Notes: generated by a model not told the origin, from the sequence alone. A stretch of DNA of 64,000 bases from Corythucha ciliata (GCA_038030265.1 CM075939.1:24533253-24597252); one strand, 5' to 3'. Shown: positions 45,561 to 57,700, numbered from the stretch's first letter. Translations and numbers: made by a program.

Positions 45561-46260
45561 TCGAATCTAAATTTCTTGGATTTGACAAACCGAACACGGC
45601 GGCACCGAAACTTGAATTTTTCCAAAAATAAGCTACCCGTAACTTGCAGTTTGCCGAAATCAAGACCCGAAACTTGCATTTTTGCAAGAATCAAGGCCTA
45701 AAACTTTCAATCTCGCGTACATTCAGCCAGAAAACTTGTAATTTCGCTGAAATTAGTGCCCTCAAGGTTAGGACCCCAAATTCGAAACTCATTCAATTTT
45801 AGCAAATAAATTCAAGGTAATATTCAAAATGGCACAGTCAAGACCCCTAAAGGCCCTGAAACTTGCATTTCTGCTTAAATAAAGACGCGAAACTTTCAAA
45901 ATCGAATCCAATATTCAGCCCGAAAAACTCGAAATTCGCAGGTTAAGGTAAATACCTTAAAAATGGTGCCATTGTGCGGTTACTCGTCAAAAGTCTGTGG
46001 CCTCTGTTGTAGCCGGCTAGCCCGGGTTCCACTACGGTCACAACGAAAGATCCCCAAACTTGAAACCCCAAAATAAAGACCAGATTCTGGCTCTTTTTTG
46101 CGAAAGTATACAGGAAACTAGCAATTTCCCGGATAACTAGACCCGAAACCTGATTCCTGTAATTCATGGCTGTATATGTCAAGCTTGGGGGCTGGGCTCT
46201 GGGCCAACAGCCTTTTTTAAAAAAAAAAATCCCGAAAACTTACAATTTGGCTGATTTTTA
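45560..46260 (+). repeat. Family C minisatellite
   Basis: Units such as AAGACCCGAAACTTGCATTT and GGCCTAAAACTTTCAATCTC follow the family A block without a gap. The change of consensus is abrupt although the period stays near 30. Confidence 0.65.
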
Positions 46261-46720
46261 GCTCCAAACGATGCGATTTTGCGGCTCTTTCTCTCTATTT
46301 TACCTGTGAATTTAGGTAAAACTAAAATGTTTTTCATCAATTTTGGCTGTGAATTAATAGCGTTTTCCATTCATTGCAATACACTTGTGGAGTGTAAGTT
46401 TTTCCACCCGTCCTCTCTCTCTGAATTAAAACATAATGCAGAGGACGGTGCACTACACTTGTGTGGTGAGTTGAATGGAAAACGCTATAACACTCTTTTC
46501 TCAATTTTATCGGAGAATTAGCGATTTTCACAATTTTAGCTGCAAATAGGTTGTTTTTTCACTTTAGTTGTTGAATTAACGGTTTTTCTTCATTTTAAGT
46601 GAGGACTCGGCTCAAGAACTGGACATTGGCGCTTTCGACAATTTCAAGCAGCGAATTAGCAATTTGTCCTCATTTTTAGCCATAAATTAGCGCTCCCTTC
46701 ATTTAGTCACTATAATGTAT
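46260..46720 (+). repeat. Family B minisatellite with a MITE insertion
   Basis: Units such as TTTCTCAATTTTATCGGAGA and TAGCGATTTTCACAATTTTA match the 35-39 kb array. The block is interrupted by an inverted-repeat element at 46353-46492. Confidence 0.7.
46353..46492. mobile_element. ~140-bp MITE with TAGCGTTTTCCATTCA ends
   Basis: The left end AATAGCGTTTTCCATTCATT then ACACTTGTGGAGTG is matched in inverse by the right end CACTACACTTGTGTGGTG then AATGGAAAACGCTATA. About 38 bases pair. It sits inside the family B block. Confidence 0.75.
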
Positions 46721-49700
46721 GGGCCGCGTTGACCACACAGGTTTGAAAACCCACATCATTCTGCTGCACTTTCCAAGAGAGACAGAGTTAGAGAGTGAGG
46801 TCCAAATTGTACACTGAATGAGTGTAAAAAGCTATGAGACGTGCACCCCCCCCCCTCACTTAGGGGCGGCATAATCGAGCCCCCCCCCCTTCCACCCAAT
46901 ATGTAATGCCTAGATCCGGCACTGCATCCCAGCCATTTTGCCAGGCTTGTTGAAAGGCGTTTTTGGAGTTCCGGTTCCACGTATTTTTTTCTTTTTAGTC
47001 AATTGTTAGTTTTACGGACCTACCCCCACACCTCCAAAAACTGTAGTGAACAACCTTGTTGGTGCAGCGGGCGCAAACAAAAATTAAGGGGCAACTTTCG
47101 TAATGTTTTCATGCCGATAACAAGGAAAAGAAACATCACTATCATTTTTCAACATACGAGTGTGTCTTTGGGGTGGGGGTGTCAGACTACCCTCCTCCAC
47201 CCCATCGTTGAAAACATAATCAACAATTAAATTATGTAAATTCTTACTATTATAAATGAGGGGGAGGGAGAAAGTTCAACTTAAATAAAAAACTTGAGAA
47301 CGATTAATCATTCCTACTCCCCTTTTCTTCTCATATACTTGAAAATTGACTGTTCCTTCTGGAATTGAGCGACAAACTGGATAACTGTCGCAAAACAGGC
47401 CTTGAAGTTTGTTCATTAATCTTTACTAAATGTGAATTTTCAGGTTTTTCAATTTTTCCCCTTTTAAATGACCTCACAGTAGGCCAACATTATGCTTACA
47501 ACACTACAATAATAAGACACGACCTCATTTTGAGAAATATTTTTTCTTCTCTTTTTTTTTTTTTTTTCTTTCTTTTTTCTGATTTATAATTTTATTTTGG
47601 AATTTTTTCATCAAATATTTTGGAAAAAATATGACCAAAAAGGACGGGAGGAGGGGGTAATGTTTCATATAGGGCGGGGGTTAATTTTACGTCAAAAAAT
47701 TTCAAATTTTGGCTCACCGTTCAACTGAAATTTTGGGACAACAATTACAACAGAATTTCTCGCGCGTCTTCGTAAAAATCCAGACTTCGCCACCCCTTTT
47801 TCCAAACTTAGTGAGAATCGGGTTGTACTGAGTTCCCCAACGACAGGATACGAAGTAACGAACAAGACTGAACCAGAAGCAGGACTGAAAACACAGTATT
47901 GTGCTTGTAGATGGTGGTGGTGGAGGTGGTGGCGGCAGCGTCGTCGGCGGCGGCGGGTGGGCGGATGGGAAAAAGCATTCCCCTCCAAAGGAGAATGACC
48001 CAGTTCTCTTCCTTCGCACGAGTTACAAGTGATGCCGCGGGGGGGGGGGGGCGTGCGAGTGGAAGAGAGAGAAAGATAGGAAAGAATCCTGGATCAGCTG
48101 GTCCAGAAGGATGTTATCTGAATTGGTGCTGCGAAAGGAGGAGGAGTGGGGTGAAGGGGCTTCTGTATGTACAATTTTCTCTCAACCCACCCCCGCCGTC
48201 TTTACCATCATCATCATCACCGTGTCAGTCCACCTAAAAACCCTGACAGAAGAACTTTCAAGGGGGGTTTGAATCAATACAATGAATGGGGATGCTGTGG
48301 GAGATGGATTGAAGATAGTAACGTTTAAAACAACCTTCAGTCAAAATAACGTAAATTTACTACTATATTACGTCGATTGAAGCTTTGCTAGTTCAGACTA
48401 GATAAAACTCACGTAATTTAACCGAGAACCGTAGAAAAGGAGCGGATTAAACCACTACTCTTTTCCTATTAATGAGAGTTATATGTCCCAAATTTAGTAC
48501 CTTTTCACAGAGCAGGATACGTCAAGATAAATACGCCTCCTCAAATATCCTCATAAATTTTAATTAACTGTCGTGACCAATCACAAATCAAACAATGTAT
48601 TATTTTGTGGGTGGGGGGAGAAGGGAATTAGCCTTTTCCAAGTCCAAAGTGAAAGGCCAGAGACGTTTCATCACTAACGATCAAAAATCATGCTTTTTAC
48701 GTCCACATCGTATACTAACAACAACGCCCGTATTTCTGAAGAAGTCAAACGAAGGCTCTCACAGTAGGAGCTTCCGATCACTGCGAGTTACCAAGACGAA
48801 ATTTGTTATACGCGTACTTAGATACTCAAAAAGTGACTGTCATGCTCTTTTTTTTTTTTTTTTTCAAAAGAGATTTGACATTTTAGAAAGCATCTAAGGA
48901 AGCTCTTCCTCAACATGGAAAATAAGAGATAATGTATCTATCTCACTTTTAGGGCGTCATTTTTCCCCATCATGACGATGAGGTGAGGTGGAAGAGGAGG
49001 AGGGAAGACGGGAAGTCCTCTCGAAAATGTCAACAGTTTTATTCTGTGTATATACCTGTCGCTCTCTTTTCTTCCTTCCCCCTTATCATTTTTATTTTCC
49101 CTCGTTATTTTACGATCATGTACCAACAGCAAATGAAATCAAAGACAGAAATAGAGGGCGGAGTATTTCATATGTCGATCCTACGAGGGGCCGTTTCTAT
49201 AGCCCTCGAGGGGGCCCTAGGTGCATACAAATACACAGAGCTATATAGGTAGTTACTAACGGAGTTACAGTTTTTGGTAACTGATTACCGATTACGATTT
49301 CGTTAGTAGGTATCATTCAATAAAAAAGAAATGGTGGTATAACTTCCACTTTTGGTCTTTACAGACATTAGTCCATTTACTCCAATAACAGTGTCGAAAA
49401 TCCCATCATTCCTATCCTTGAATTGTGAGTTTTGTACCGTAAATGTCCAGGGCAGTGGCGTATTTACAGTGAGGGTTTCGGGGGTTTAAACCCCTCCCAC
49501 CGCGTCTTCTTACAGATAGAATCTACTACAATTGTATAGATAGTCTTTCGAGAAAATTCTTTTATATTCTCCTCCAAAGGAAGGGAAGGGAGTGCTTCAA
49601 AGATGATTCCTCGCCCATCCCCCCTCCAATCATCTTTATCCCACAACGCAGCATCAATTTATCATCTTATTTCTGCATCATTCCTAGATTTAAAGGTCTC

Positions 49701-49750
49701 GTTCCTCACGGATGCGTTGCTGTGGAGAAGGGGAAGTCAAGAGTCTCATA
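46721..49750. other. 3 kb without a supported gene
   Basis: Contains a GATCCGGCACTGCA terminus near 46912-46925, a T-rich stretch near 47550, and a GGT/GGC-rich microsatellite at 47912-47955 that makes poly-Val/Ala and poly-His/Arg frames on the two strands. A G run lies near 48040 and a T run near 48850. The frames at 47692-48019 and 47911-48237 depend on these runs and I do not accept them as genes. Confidence 0.4.
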
Positions 49751-50710
49751 CAGGCCGACCGCCGACTAAAAAAAAGTCCCCTTAACTTGCAATTTCTACG
49801 AAATTGGAACCCAAAACTTGCAATCACGCGGATAATTCAGTCAGTAAATTTCCAATTTTATGTGCATTCGTCAAGCTTTGCTAATGAGGCCATAGAGTTT
49901 CGCCGTCACAAGATTGGCCCGAAACTTGCAATTCTGCTTAAACTAAAAATTAAGCCCCTAAACTTTCATTTTCAAAGGAATTAACACTCAAAGTCGCACT
50001 GCCTCAGACATTCGGCCGGGAGCTGGCAAGCCTGTTAGATGTGCCGCATCGAAAAAGGCCACTAAACTTGCTTCTGCTTAAACTAATTGCTCTGAACTCG
50101 CAATTTTGCTTAAATTAAGACGCGAAGCTTGTAATTTATACGAAATTAAGAACCTTAACTTGCAATTTTTCTGACACGAAGACCCGAAACTTGCTATTCG
50201 CGGATATTCAGCCAGTAAACCTGCAATTTTGCTCAATTTTGGACCCGAATCCGAACTTATTACAAAATCAATCTTTGGAACTAATGTTGAAATTACAGAC
50301 ACGTCTATGCGTGAAGACGGGAGCTTACTGAACAAAAAAGGACCTCAAACTTTTGAAATCTCACTTGAATTAAGCCGTGAAACTTTTGCTTAATTAATGA
50401 CAGGGAAGAATCTGCAGCTTAAAAAACCAGGCAACTTTCAATTTCTCGCGGGTTTTGCCTAAAAAATGTTGTGACACTGGGTTATTCTTCACAGTGCATT
50501 GTAGTGGCCCATCAACTAGCCGATAGCTCGGGTTCCGCGGAAAATTTCAAATTCGTGAAATTAAAGACCAGGAACTTGAAAGTTATTGACTCCGAAAGAA
50601 ATAATTCGTTGGCTATATGTATTTGCCAGGCTTTGAACGCAGTCGGGGCCGGCATCCACGGCCACTAAACAAAATCCCCGAAACTTTTTAATTCTCGAAA
50701 TTAAGACTTT
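49750..50710 (+). repeat. Family C minisatellite
   Basis: About 30 units like AACCCAAAACTTGCAATCAC and TTAAGACGCGAAGCTTGTAA occupy this stretch with a period near 30 bases. Confidence 0.65.
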
Positions 50711-50860
50711 AAGGCCCGTGTGCCAAGTCGTTCCTCGAATTTTTCTCCACTCAAACCTCCCTCACAAACTGGAAAAATTATAAAATGTGTGAATCTACAG
50801 TTTGCGAGGAAGGTTGGAGTCGAGGAAATTTCGAGGAACGACTTAGCATACGGGCCTAAA
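50711..50860. mobile_element. 150-bp MITE with AGGCCCGTNTGCNAAGTCG ends
   Basis: The left end AGGCCCGTGTGCCAAGTCGT is matched in inverse by the right end ACGACTTAGCATACGGGCCT. Pairing continues through TCCTCGAATTT, giving about 30 bases in total. It separates two blocks of family C units. Confidence 0.85.
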
Positions 50861-51300
50861 TGTGCAATATCTTGAATTTCAGACATTTGCCTCCAAAACA
50901 TAGCAATTTTTCAGTTTTTCGTCGGTCGATGTGAGGCTTTCCCGGGCTCCATGAACCATGATCAATTTTAAAAAACAACTCAAACTTGCTAATTTCCTAA
51001 TATTATTACAATATCGCAGATATTTAGCTCCAAGCGATGTAATTTTGCTGCTATTTCTCTTAATTTTAACTTAAAATGAGCGTTGTTCCTCAATTTCAGC
51101 TGTGAATTGGAGCCTTTTCTTAATTTTATCCGCGATTTTCACAATTTTAGCTGCGAATTGGGGATGTTTCACTTTTTACCCTGAATTAGCGCTTTTTTCA
51201 CTTTAGCTGTTAATGAGCGTTTTTTCTTTCGATTTTAGCCGCAGCTGCCCACCCTTGCGTCTTTTGGCTACGCCCTTGATTCGAAGGAACAACGTGAATT
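50861..51300 (+). repeat. Family C, then family B minisatellite
   Basis: Family C units (ATATTTAGCTCCAAGCGATG) give way near 51050 to family B units (TTCTTAATTTTATCCGCG, TTTTCACTTTAGCTGTTAAT). The switch is again without a spacer. Confidence 0.55.
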
Positions 51301-51543
51301 TTCCAGGGAAAAATTCAAGGGGGTTTTTATGTTATTTTGGGACAAAATACCGGGCCGGGGGGGGGGATGGGGTTTTGGGTATAACTTATAACTACTTATT
51401 CGCGTTTTGAAGCTCATGCAATACAAATCTGTGGTCATCTCGGACACAAATCATTTGTGGTAAATTCTTCCTTTACTGAGAAACATTGAAGTGTCACAAA
51501 AAGTCAAAAGTATACAGTAATGTGGTTGGGATGGGGTGGGCAT

Positions 51544-51652
51544 GGAAACCTGATGAACAAAATGGCTGTAACATTTGTTTCACAAAAGAAAAGAGTCATC
51601 AGATTTATGGCGGAACTCCTCCCAAGATAAAATCCTAGATCCGCCAGTGGTT
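51544..51652 (+). repeat. Interspersed repeat, second copy, ending GATCCGCCAGTG
   Basis: CTGATGAACAAAATGGCTG, CATCAGATTTATGGCGGA and CAAGATAAAATCCTAGATCC match the copy at 27160-27262. This is the better preserved end. Confidence 0.65.
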
Positions 51653-51849
51653 TCTGATCCTGCCTCTTTCTGTGGCACGAATCAGTCCCAACAGCGCCCA
51701 GTGGGCGCGGTGGGGATTTCTCATATGCAGCGAAAATACGCTGATCTCGTTGTCTCATGTTTCCTTTGTCCTCTGGCGGTCCATTCCTTTTCATTTCCTG
51801 GGTCTTTGCCCTCAGAGGCGCTAAAACTGATGAGTGAGCGGACTATTGT

Positions 51850-52790
51850 GCTGTTAATTCTTGAGGCAACTACGAGGCTAAAATCGGAAAATGCACTAAT
51901 TCACCGATAAAATAGGAACAAATTCCTCACTGATCCGGCTAAAACCAGGGAAAACACGAATTAACTGCAAAAATTGAGAACAGCGCTAATTCGCGGCTAA
52001 AGTGGAGAAAAATCAAGAAGAAAATTGAGAAGAAATGCTGCAAAGAACGTTTAATCACGGTTAAAATTGTGAAAACGTCCATTCATTACAATTTCGTGGA
52101 TAATTGGATATTATTTGCATATTAAATTATTGTTGTGACTTTACGGGTATTCGCCACTGGGCGCTGTCATGGGGCACGGTTTCCGCGGTCACGAAAATAA
52201 AATCCCCGGAGCTTTCGAATTTGCGAAATTAAAGACCAGGAACTAGCAATTTTGATTAAACGAAGACAAAAAGCAGCAATTTCGCGGATTTTCAGACCCT
52301 AAAATTGCAAGTTTGAAGTTTCAGGCTTCGAAAGATGTGATTTCGTGGTCAGGCTTTGAGCGCTGCAGTCGGGGCCCGTCACACACTGGGCGACTAAGAA
52401 AAAACCCCTACACCTTAAAAATTCGCGAAATTTGAAGGCGTGAAACAGGAAGCTTCCAAAATTTTGCAATTTTGCGGGTTTGTCGTCGCGGGAGGTTAGT
52501 TCGGGTTCCGCGGTCACTTTTTAAAAAAGCCACAAACCTTGCGAGTCCCTGCAACTGGCAATTTCGCGCTTATTTGGACCCGAAACATACAAATGATGTA
52601 ATTTTGCGGCTATTGCTCATTTGGCTCAGTGGCAAATGAGCGTATTTCCTCAATTTCAGTTGTGAATTAGTGCTGTTATTCAATTGTTTCCACAAATAAT
52701 GAGCGAATTTCACAATTTGAGTTGGGAATTGGTGATGTATCCCTTTTAGGCTTGAATTAGCGAATTTTCTCAATTTTATCCGTAAAGCGA
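51850..52790. repeat. Mixed family B (minus), family C, family B (plus) blocks
   Basis: 51850-52080 carries minus-oriented family B units (TTCGCGGCTAAAGTGGAGAA), 52190-52600 family C units (AGACCAGGAACTAGCAATTT) and 52600-52790 plus-oriented family B units (TTTCTCAATTTTATCCGTAA). Orientation therefore flips within 700 bases. Confidence 0.6.
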
Positions 52791-55700
52791 CTCATTTTTT
52801 TCTGTGGAAAATCTGTTTTTAGAGTGGAATTTCAAGATGATTCAGGTGTTTAGGGGCAAAATGTTCAGTTTTAATGCTAGTCAGCGAGTTCATCAGATTA
52901 ATGGGGAACCCATCTCTAGATAAAATCCATGGGGGCCACTGACTGTTGATATTACCTTAGAATGTTCCTACTTCCTATATTAAGCTGGAAACGAGAAAAA
53001 TTCTCTTAAAATTGCTAAATCTTCCCCCTCCCCCCAACCAACCACCTTTATTTCGGAATCATTTGAAAGCGCGGTCTTCGCCCTCCCCTTCCCCCCCAAA
53101 ACAACAACAATAAAAGAACATTCCTGAGGGTATTTTTCTTTCAGGCAATTCCCTTCAACAATTGTAAGGCGGTGAACCAGGCGAGTTAGTTAAACGAACC
53201 CATCAACCTTCTCACAATCTAAAGGATTCTCCCAGGATTGCCGCAACGTGAGAGATCGGCCTTGCGCGACTCTATCGATTGCGCTCCTCTGTTCACTCAA
53301 AAAGGCTTTTCCGGGTTCGTCGGTAAAAGGGTGGAAGGGGGGGCCCCCTCTTCTCTGAGTTGATATTTTTCTGTTGAATTTGAGGAGAAAAGTCTTTTTA
53401 GATTTCAAAACTTTATTTGTCCCTTCCACTGATGCTTTTTTTGTTGAAAACAAAAAAAAAACGTAAAAAGAGGGGCCCATCATGTCTTCTTGGCTCCGAA
53501 TCAATGTAACTATTTAAAGTGTAACAGAAAAGAAAGATGTAATTTAAGGCAGGTGGAAGAATCTGTTTAAAAACTTTGTCAGAAACCACGTGTCAATCTC
53601 ACCCTTTTCACTATAAATAAAGAAGATAACGTTCTTTTAAAAGGGACTTTTGAAAATGGATACCACCGCGCTAATTAATGATTTTAAAAAAGACAACAAA
53701 CACTCGAGCCCTTGTATAGAAATAAGTCACGCTGAATGTTGACGGAATAGAAAAAAAAAAGATTGGGGTGGTTATTTATAGGGGGGAGGAAAAGGGTTGT
53801 AAAATCACAGATTGTCACTCTTGAAGGTGTAACGATACTTGTTATCTCCTGCTGCCTTCATTGTTGGAAAAGGAAGCTATTTTCGTTAGGTGCTTTGGTT
53901 GCGGCGTATTAAAATGATCGTAAAATAATGAAGGCGGGGGATAAAATAACGCCGATCGCATTTGGGGTGAGGGTAATATCGGCAAAAAAGAAAACTTTAT
54001 AGAGAGGAAGTAGGCTTCAAAGTAATAAATTCGGTCATTTAATTGATCTGTCAAAACCTTCTTTCTTCACTGGAGGAGGGAAAGTGGCTGATTTCCATAG
54101 CTATTGCCGTCCTCTTCCCAAAATATGATCCCTAAAATCAACTCCCCCACTCTTCGAAAAATAATTATTTATACAGCGTCGATTTTTAGTTGATTTCATA
54201 GTTTATTATTTTCAAGGGTGTTTTGGTACATGGGCATTGTATTTCACGAATCTGGTTCTGATTCAAGAGAGGAAAAACACCAATAGACAATGTTTTTTCT
54301 TCTTCTTCTTCTTTACGCTAGTTTTCAACTGCCGAAGACCTCCTGCTGTCGAAATGTTCGAAGGGGGGATAGAGGAAAACCATTCCTGTTTAAACCCGTG
54401 ACTAATGTCCGTTTCTGATCCATTTAGTAAAAGGTATTGGCCACGCTTCAAAAAATGAACGTACACTATCGTGGAAGGGCATGGTTGAATGATGTGGGCT
54501 AGGGGAAGGGAGGGCAACACTTAAAATCAGAGCCAAGGCTGTGCCTTTGAACTCCCCCCCCCCCCCGATTCACAACTTTGTTTCCCTGTCAGTTCATAAA
54601 AAGCGTAAGGTTTCCAGCGAGGAGGGAGTAAAATAACGCGGGGATTAAAAAACTCTGGAAAACGGCCAGAATTCAATTTCGCTCCATTCAAGAAAGCACA
54701 AGGAAATAAACGAATATCAAGAAAACAGTCAAAGGAGCTCGAGCTCCCAAAGTATCTTTCTTTTCTTTAGTTCTCTTCGGAAAACATACATTTTGTTCGC
54801 TTTTAACGAGCTCGAAGAGCCAGCGCAGTGTTTACAGAGAAGAACAAAAGCGACGAAAAACAACATTTCGACGCGAAAGTTGCGATCGAGAACTCCGATA
54901 AAACGGTGACTCGAAAGGCGAAAGTACCACCAACTCAACAAGATGATCAAAATGGGCGATAAGGGTCGCTATATGAATAGAGAGAAAGAGGTCGATTGAT
55001 AGACAATAGTTAGATGGGAGGGGGGAGAGGATATGGAAGGGAGGGATTTCAGGCATTTTTGTATAATTATACACGTACAAGTTTCCCTTTTCCGCAGAAC
55101 AAAAGGGCTCGTTAGGTGGTCGCATGTGAGCTGTATTTTGTCCGCCCGGTTCAATTAAAAGTCTGACGCAAAATTATCAGTTTTTAGCTGTTTTATGACG
55201 TGGGTGAGACATGAAATTTTCTAAGCCCACAGTGAGTTCTTAGTGAGGCAAAATTGCTATTCCAGTGTATGATTGGTCGGCCAGACTCGGTTTTGGACAT
55301 TTGTACTCGTTCGAATTCCGCCATCGTGAATGTTCCTCTTTTTCAAACGACTGAGAAAAAAAACCCTGGAATAATAAGCGAAATTTTTGTTGTTGTACGT
55401 TAACCAGAGCCCGGTAAATGCCATGTCGAAACATAGACAAAATAAAAATTGGTCCTTCCCTGATCTGGAGTCCGGAGGGAACTTGTCTATAAGCGTCAAC
55501 AGTAAAATTTGATTTTCTGTGCTCTCTCCCACCCTCCTCCCCGTCTCCAGCCCAGATGGATATTAAAGTCGGAGCATAATAATTTCTCGGAAACAGGTCA
55601 AACAATTTGATTCGAACACTCAGCTGACCATCTCATCAAAAACGAAATGCGCACCTGGAGGCAGTTCCTCACTCCTTGATGGAATACTTAACTCAATTAG

Positions 55701-55796
55701 TTTTTATTAATTTTGCCTGGAAATTAATTAAATTAATGAGCCCGATCCAAAAAAAATTAAGATGGATATAATGAATATTCTGTCGCCGGTATTTTT
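52791..55796. other. 3 kb without a supported gene
   Basis: Contains a third copy of the interspersed repeat core near 52880-52941 (CATCAGATTAATGGGGAACC...GGCCACTG) and C runs near 53030, 53090 and 54547. The minus-strand frames 53190-53504, 54832-55125 and 55240-55605 look random, with no domains. No exon is supported. Confidence 0.4.
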
Positions 55797-55880
55797 AATT
55801 AATAAATTAATTAAACTGATGTTCTCCGGACGACGATGGAAGGGCATAGCCCAACACAATTGGAGTTTCGAGAAAAAATG

Positions 55881-55953
55881 GCTCCCCGGCGGGATTTGAA
55901 CCCGCAACCTCTGGATTACCAGTCCAGCACGCTGCCAATTGCGCCACGGAGAC
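55881..55953 (-). tRNA. tRNA-Thr-like (anticodon GGT), left arm copy
   Basis: The 73-base sequence folds as a cloverleaf: acceptor GTCTCCG/CGGGGAG (first pair G-G mismatched, one T-G), D stem GCGC/GCGT, anticodon stem CTGGA/TCCAG with loop CTGGTAA (T33, anticodon GGT), and T arm GCGGG-TTCAAAT-CCCGC. Discriminator C is followed by CA in the genome. A T6 run follows 3 bases later. There is no intron. Eukaryotes normally read ACC/ACU threonine codons with an AGT (inosine) anticodon, so a GGT gene is unexpected. This may be a tRNA-derived mobile sequence rather than a housekeeping gene. Confidence 0.6.
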
Positions 55954-56205
55954 GCCTTTGGGAGTCGTACTCCGAGGGATAAGCTAAGCCGAACCCCACC
56001 CAGGTCCATTGTTTCTCGAAACTCTAGGCGTTTCTCCTGATCGGTAAACCACGCCGAATTTACCGAGCGTCTAGATCTAGAACATCTAGATAAGATAAAA
56101 TTCGGCGTGGTTTACCGAGCAGGAGAAACGCCTAGAGTTTCGAGAAACAATGGACCTGGGTGGGGTTCGGCTTAGCTTATCCCTCGGAGTACGACTCCCA
56201 AAGGC

Positions 56206-56278
56206 GTCTCCGTGGCGCAATTGGCAGCGTGTTGGACTGGTAATCCAGAGGTTGCGGGTTCAAATCCCGCCGGGGAGC
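56206..56278 (+). tRNA. tRNA-Thr-like (anticodon GGT), right arm copy
   Basis: Same 73-base sequence as the left arm copy except for one base in the anticodon stem (TTGGA instead of CTGGA, giving a T-G pair). A-box TGGCGCAATTGGCAG and B-box GGTTCAAATCC are present, as is the T6 run after the 3' end (AGCCATTTTTTCTCG). The two copies are transcribed away from each other from the palindrome centre. Confidence 0.6.
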
Positions 56279-56360
56279 CATTTTTTCTCGAAACTCCTAT
56301 TGTGCTGGGCTATGCCCTTCCATCGTCGTCCGGATAACATCAGTTTAACTAATTTATTAA

Positions 56361-56740
56361 CCAAAAAAAATTGTTTTTTTGACCTATAAGTAAAAACCTC
56401 AAAATTCTAGTTTTATAGCAGCTAAACCAGCGAAATTGGGTTTTCTAATGAACAGAATCCGCGCAGTTTTAAAGGACCCAAACAGTAGCGGATCCAAGAA
56501 ATGGGCCGCAGGAGGCATGGCTCCTACCTTGGAGTCGCAAAGTATTTTTTTACGAAAGCCGATCTTCTAGAACTTTGATATTCTCCTACTACAAAAGATT
56601 GAAAATCGCTGCGTTAAACTTGAAAAAAGGGGCAAAATCGTCGTTTTTGACAAGATTTCGTCCCCAACGAAAAGGCAAACTATGACTATTCCCTCCATTA
56701 AAACGACTAAGCTGACTGTCACTAATCGACGATTAGTGCC
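56361..56740. other. Non-coding stretch with a few family A (minus) copies
   Basis: CCAGCGAAATTGGGTTTTCT and similar units at 56400-56480 are minus-oriented family A. CAGTAGCGGATCCAAG near 56483 is another copy of the GTGGCGGATCCAG-type terminus. No gene. Confidence 0.4.
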
Positions 56741-57415
56741 TTGAAAAGGGCTGAACTGACTATATTTGAGCCCTAAAAATTGGCATACCGGAAATTCCCG
56801 CTCTAAAAATAGCCAAAAGCACTTCAAGTACCTTAAAAATGGCTAAGTTGACGATTCTTGCAATCCTGAACATAGCTAAATTAACCATTCGCGTGCCAAA
56901 AATGGCCAATATGCCTTTGACTTGACGGGCCATATTCGCGTCCCGAAATAAACTGACTATTCGCAACCTGGGAATACCTAAAAAGATAATCACCCCCCCC
57001 CCCCCACGTAAAAGTGTGAAATCGACCATTCGCTTGCAAAGAATGGCCAAACTGACCATTCGCGCCTTTGACTTTTGACGTGTAATTCGCCCTAAAAATG
57101 GCAAATCTGGACGATTCGCGCTCTAAAAATGGCCATATTGACTTTATGAGCCCCGAATTTGCGCTCTAAAAATGCCTGAACGGGTGTTTCCTGCCCTGAA
57201 AACGGTCAAAACTGAGCATTCGCGCGTACAAAAATGGCTAAACGTGAATTGCCAGCTCGAAAAACCGCCCAACTGACCAATCGGATCTGAAATGGCGTGG
57301 ATTCTTGCACTGAAAATATCGCCATGGCTAATATTCACTCCTTGTTTACATTACCTGACAATTTGCACCTTGGAAATGGCAAACTGACGATTCGCACTAT
57401 GCTTTTGACAGATCC
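56740..57415 (+). repeat. Family E minisatellite, ~30-bp unit
   Basis: Units of the form CCCTAAAAATGGCCAAACTG plus ACCATTCGCG recur about 20 times. A C run lies near 56995. Frames 56760-57104 and 57144-57338 on the minus strand show Ala/Ile/Phe-rich repeats that come from the unit. Confidence 0.7.
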
Positions 57416-57429
57416 AAACACGCGAAGTT

Positions 57430-57700
57430 GTACTTTTTAATGACCCAATCCATCGAATTTTAGAATTTGAATTGCCCCCCCCCCCCCGCATATATAGTAT
57501 ATTTCCAATTAGCCAAATCCACGAAATTTCGTTTTTCTGAGAGCCTAAACCGTAAAATTTGATTATGATAGAACCAAAATTTAGTGTGAACTGTGAAATT
57601 CAGTTTTTCATGCAGTCAAAATCTGGAAAAATTGGTTATGAAAAAGCCAAACCCACAAAATTTGGTACCTTGGTAGTCTAAAATAAATTGAGACGAGTAA
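57430..57700 (-). repeat. Family A minisatellite, minus orientation
   Basis: Units such as AGCCAAATCCACGAAATTTC and AAAGCCAAACCCACAAAATT match the reverse complement of the 650-1760 array. A C run near 57475 interrupts the block. Confidence 0.65.

Larger units (their letters stand above)
55797..56360. mobile_element. 564-bp near-perfect palindrome carrying two divergent tRNA-like genes
   Basis: The arms of about 265 bases (55797-56062 and 56095-56360) are almost exact reverse complements. The outer end TTAATAAATTA...AAACTGATGTT is followed by CCGGACGACGATGGAAGGGC, then a tRNA-like gene, CGTACTCCGAGGGATAAGCT, CAATGGACCTGGGTGG-type sequence and AGGCGTTTCTCCTG next to the centre. The centre is a short spacer containing TCTAGATCTAGAACATCTAG. 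Only a few bases differ between arms, so the palindrome is young or maintained by gene conversion. Confidence 0.9.

Noticed and set aside
47692..48237. Overlapping His/Arg-rich, Pro-rich and Val/Ala-rich frames
   Set aside because: They come from a GGT/GGC microsatellite and a G run; there is no supporting splice site or domain.
55728..56009. Open frame of 93 codons (and its twin at 56150-56389) with the peptide WRNWQRAGLVIQRLRVQIPP
   Set aside because: It is the translation of the tRNA-like gene and its flank in each palindrome arm, a familiar false protein over tRNA genes.
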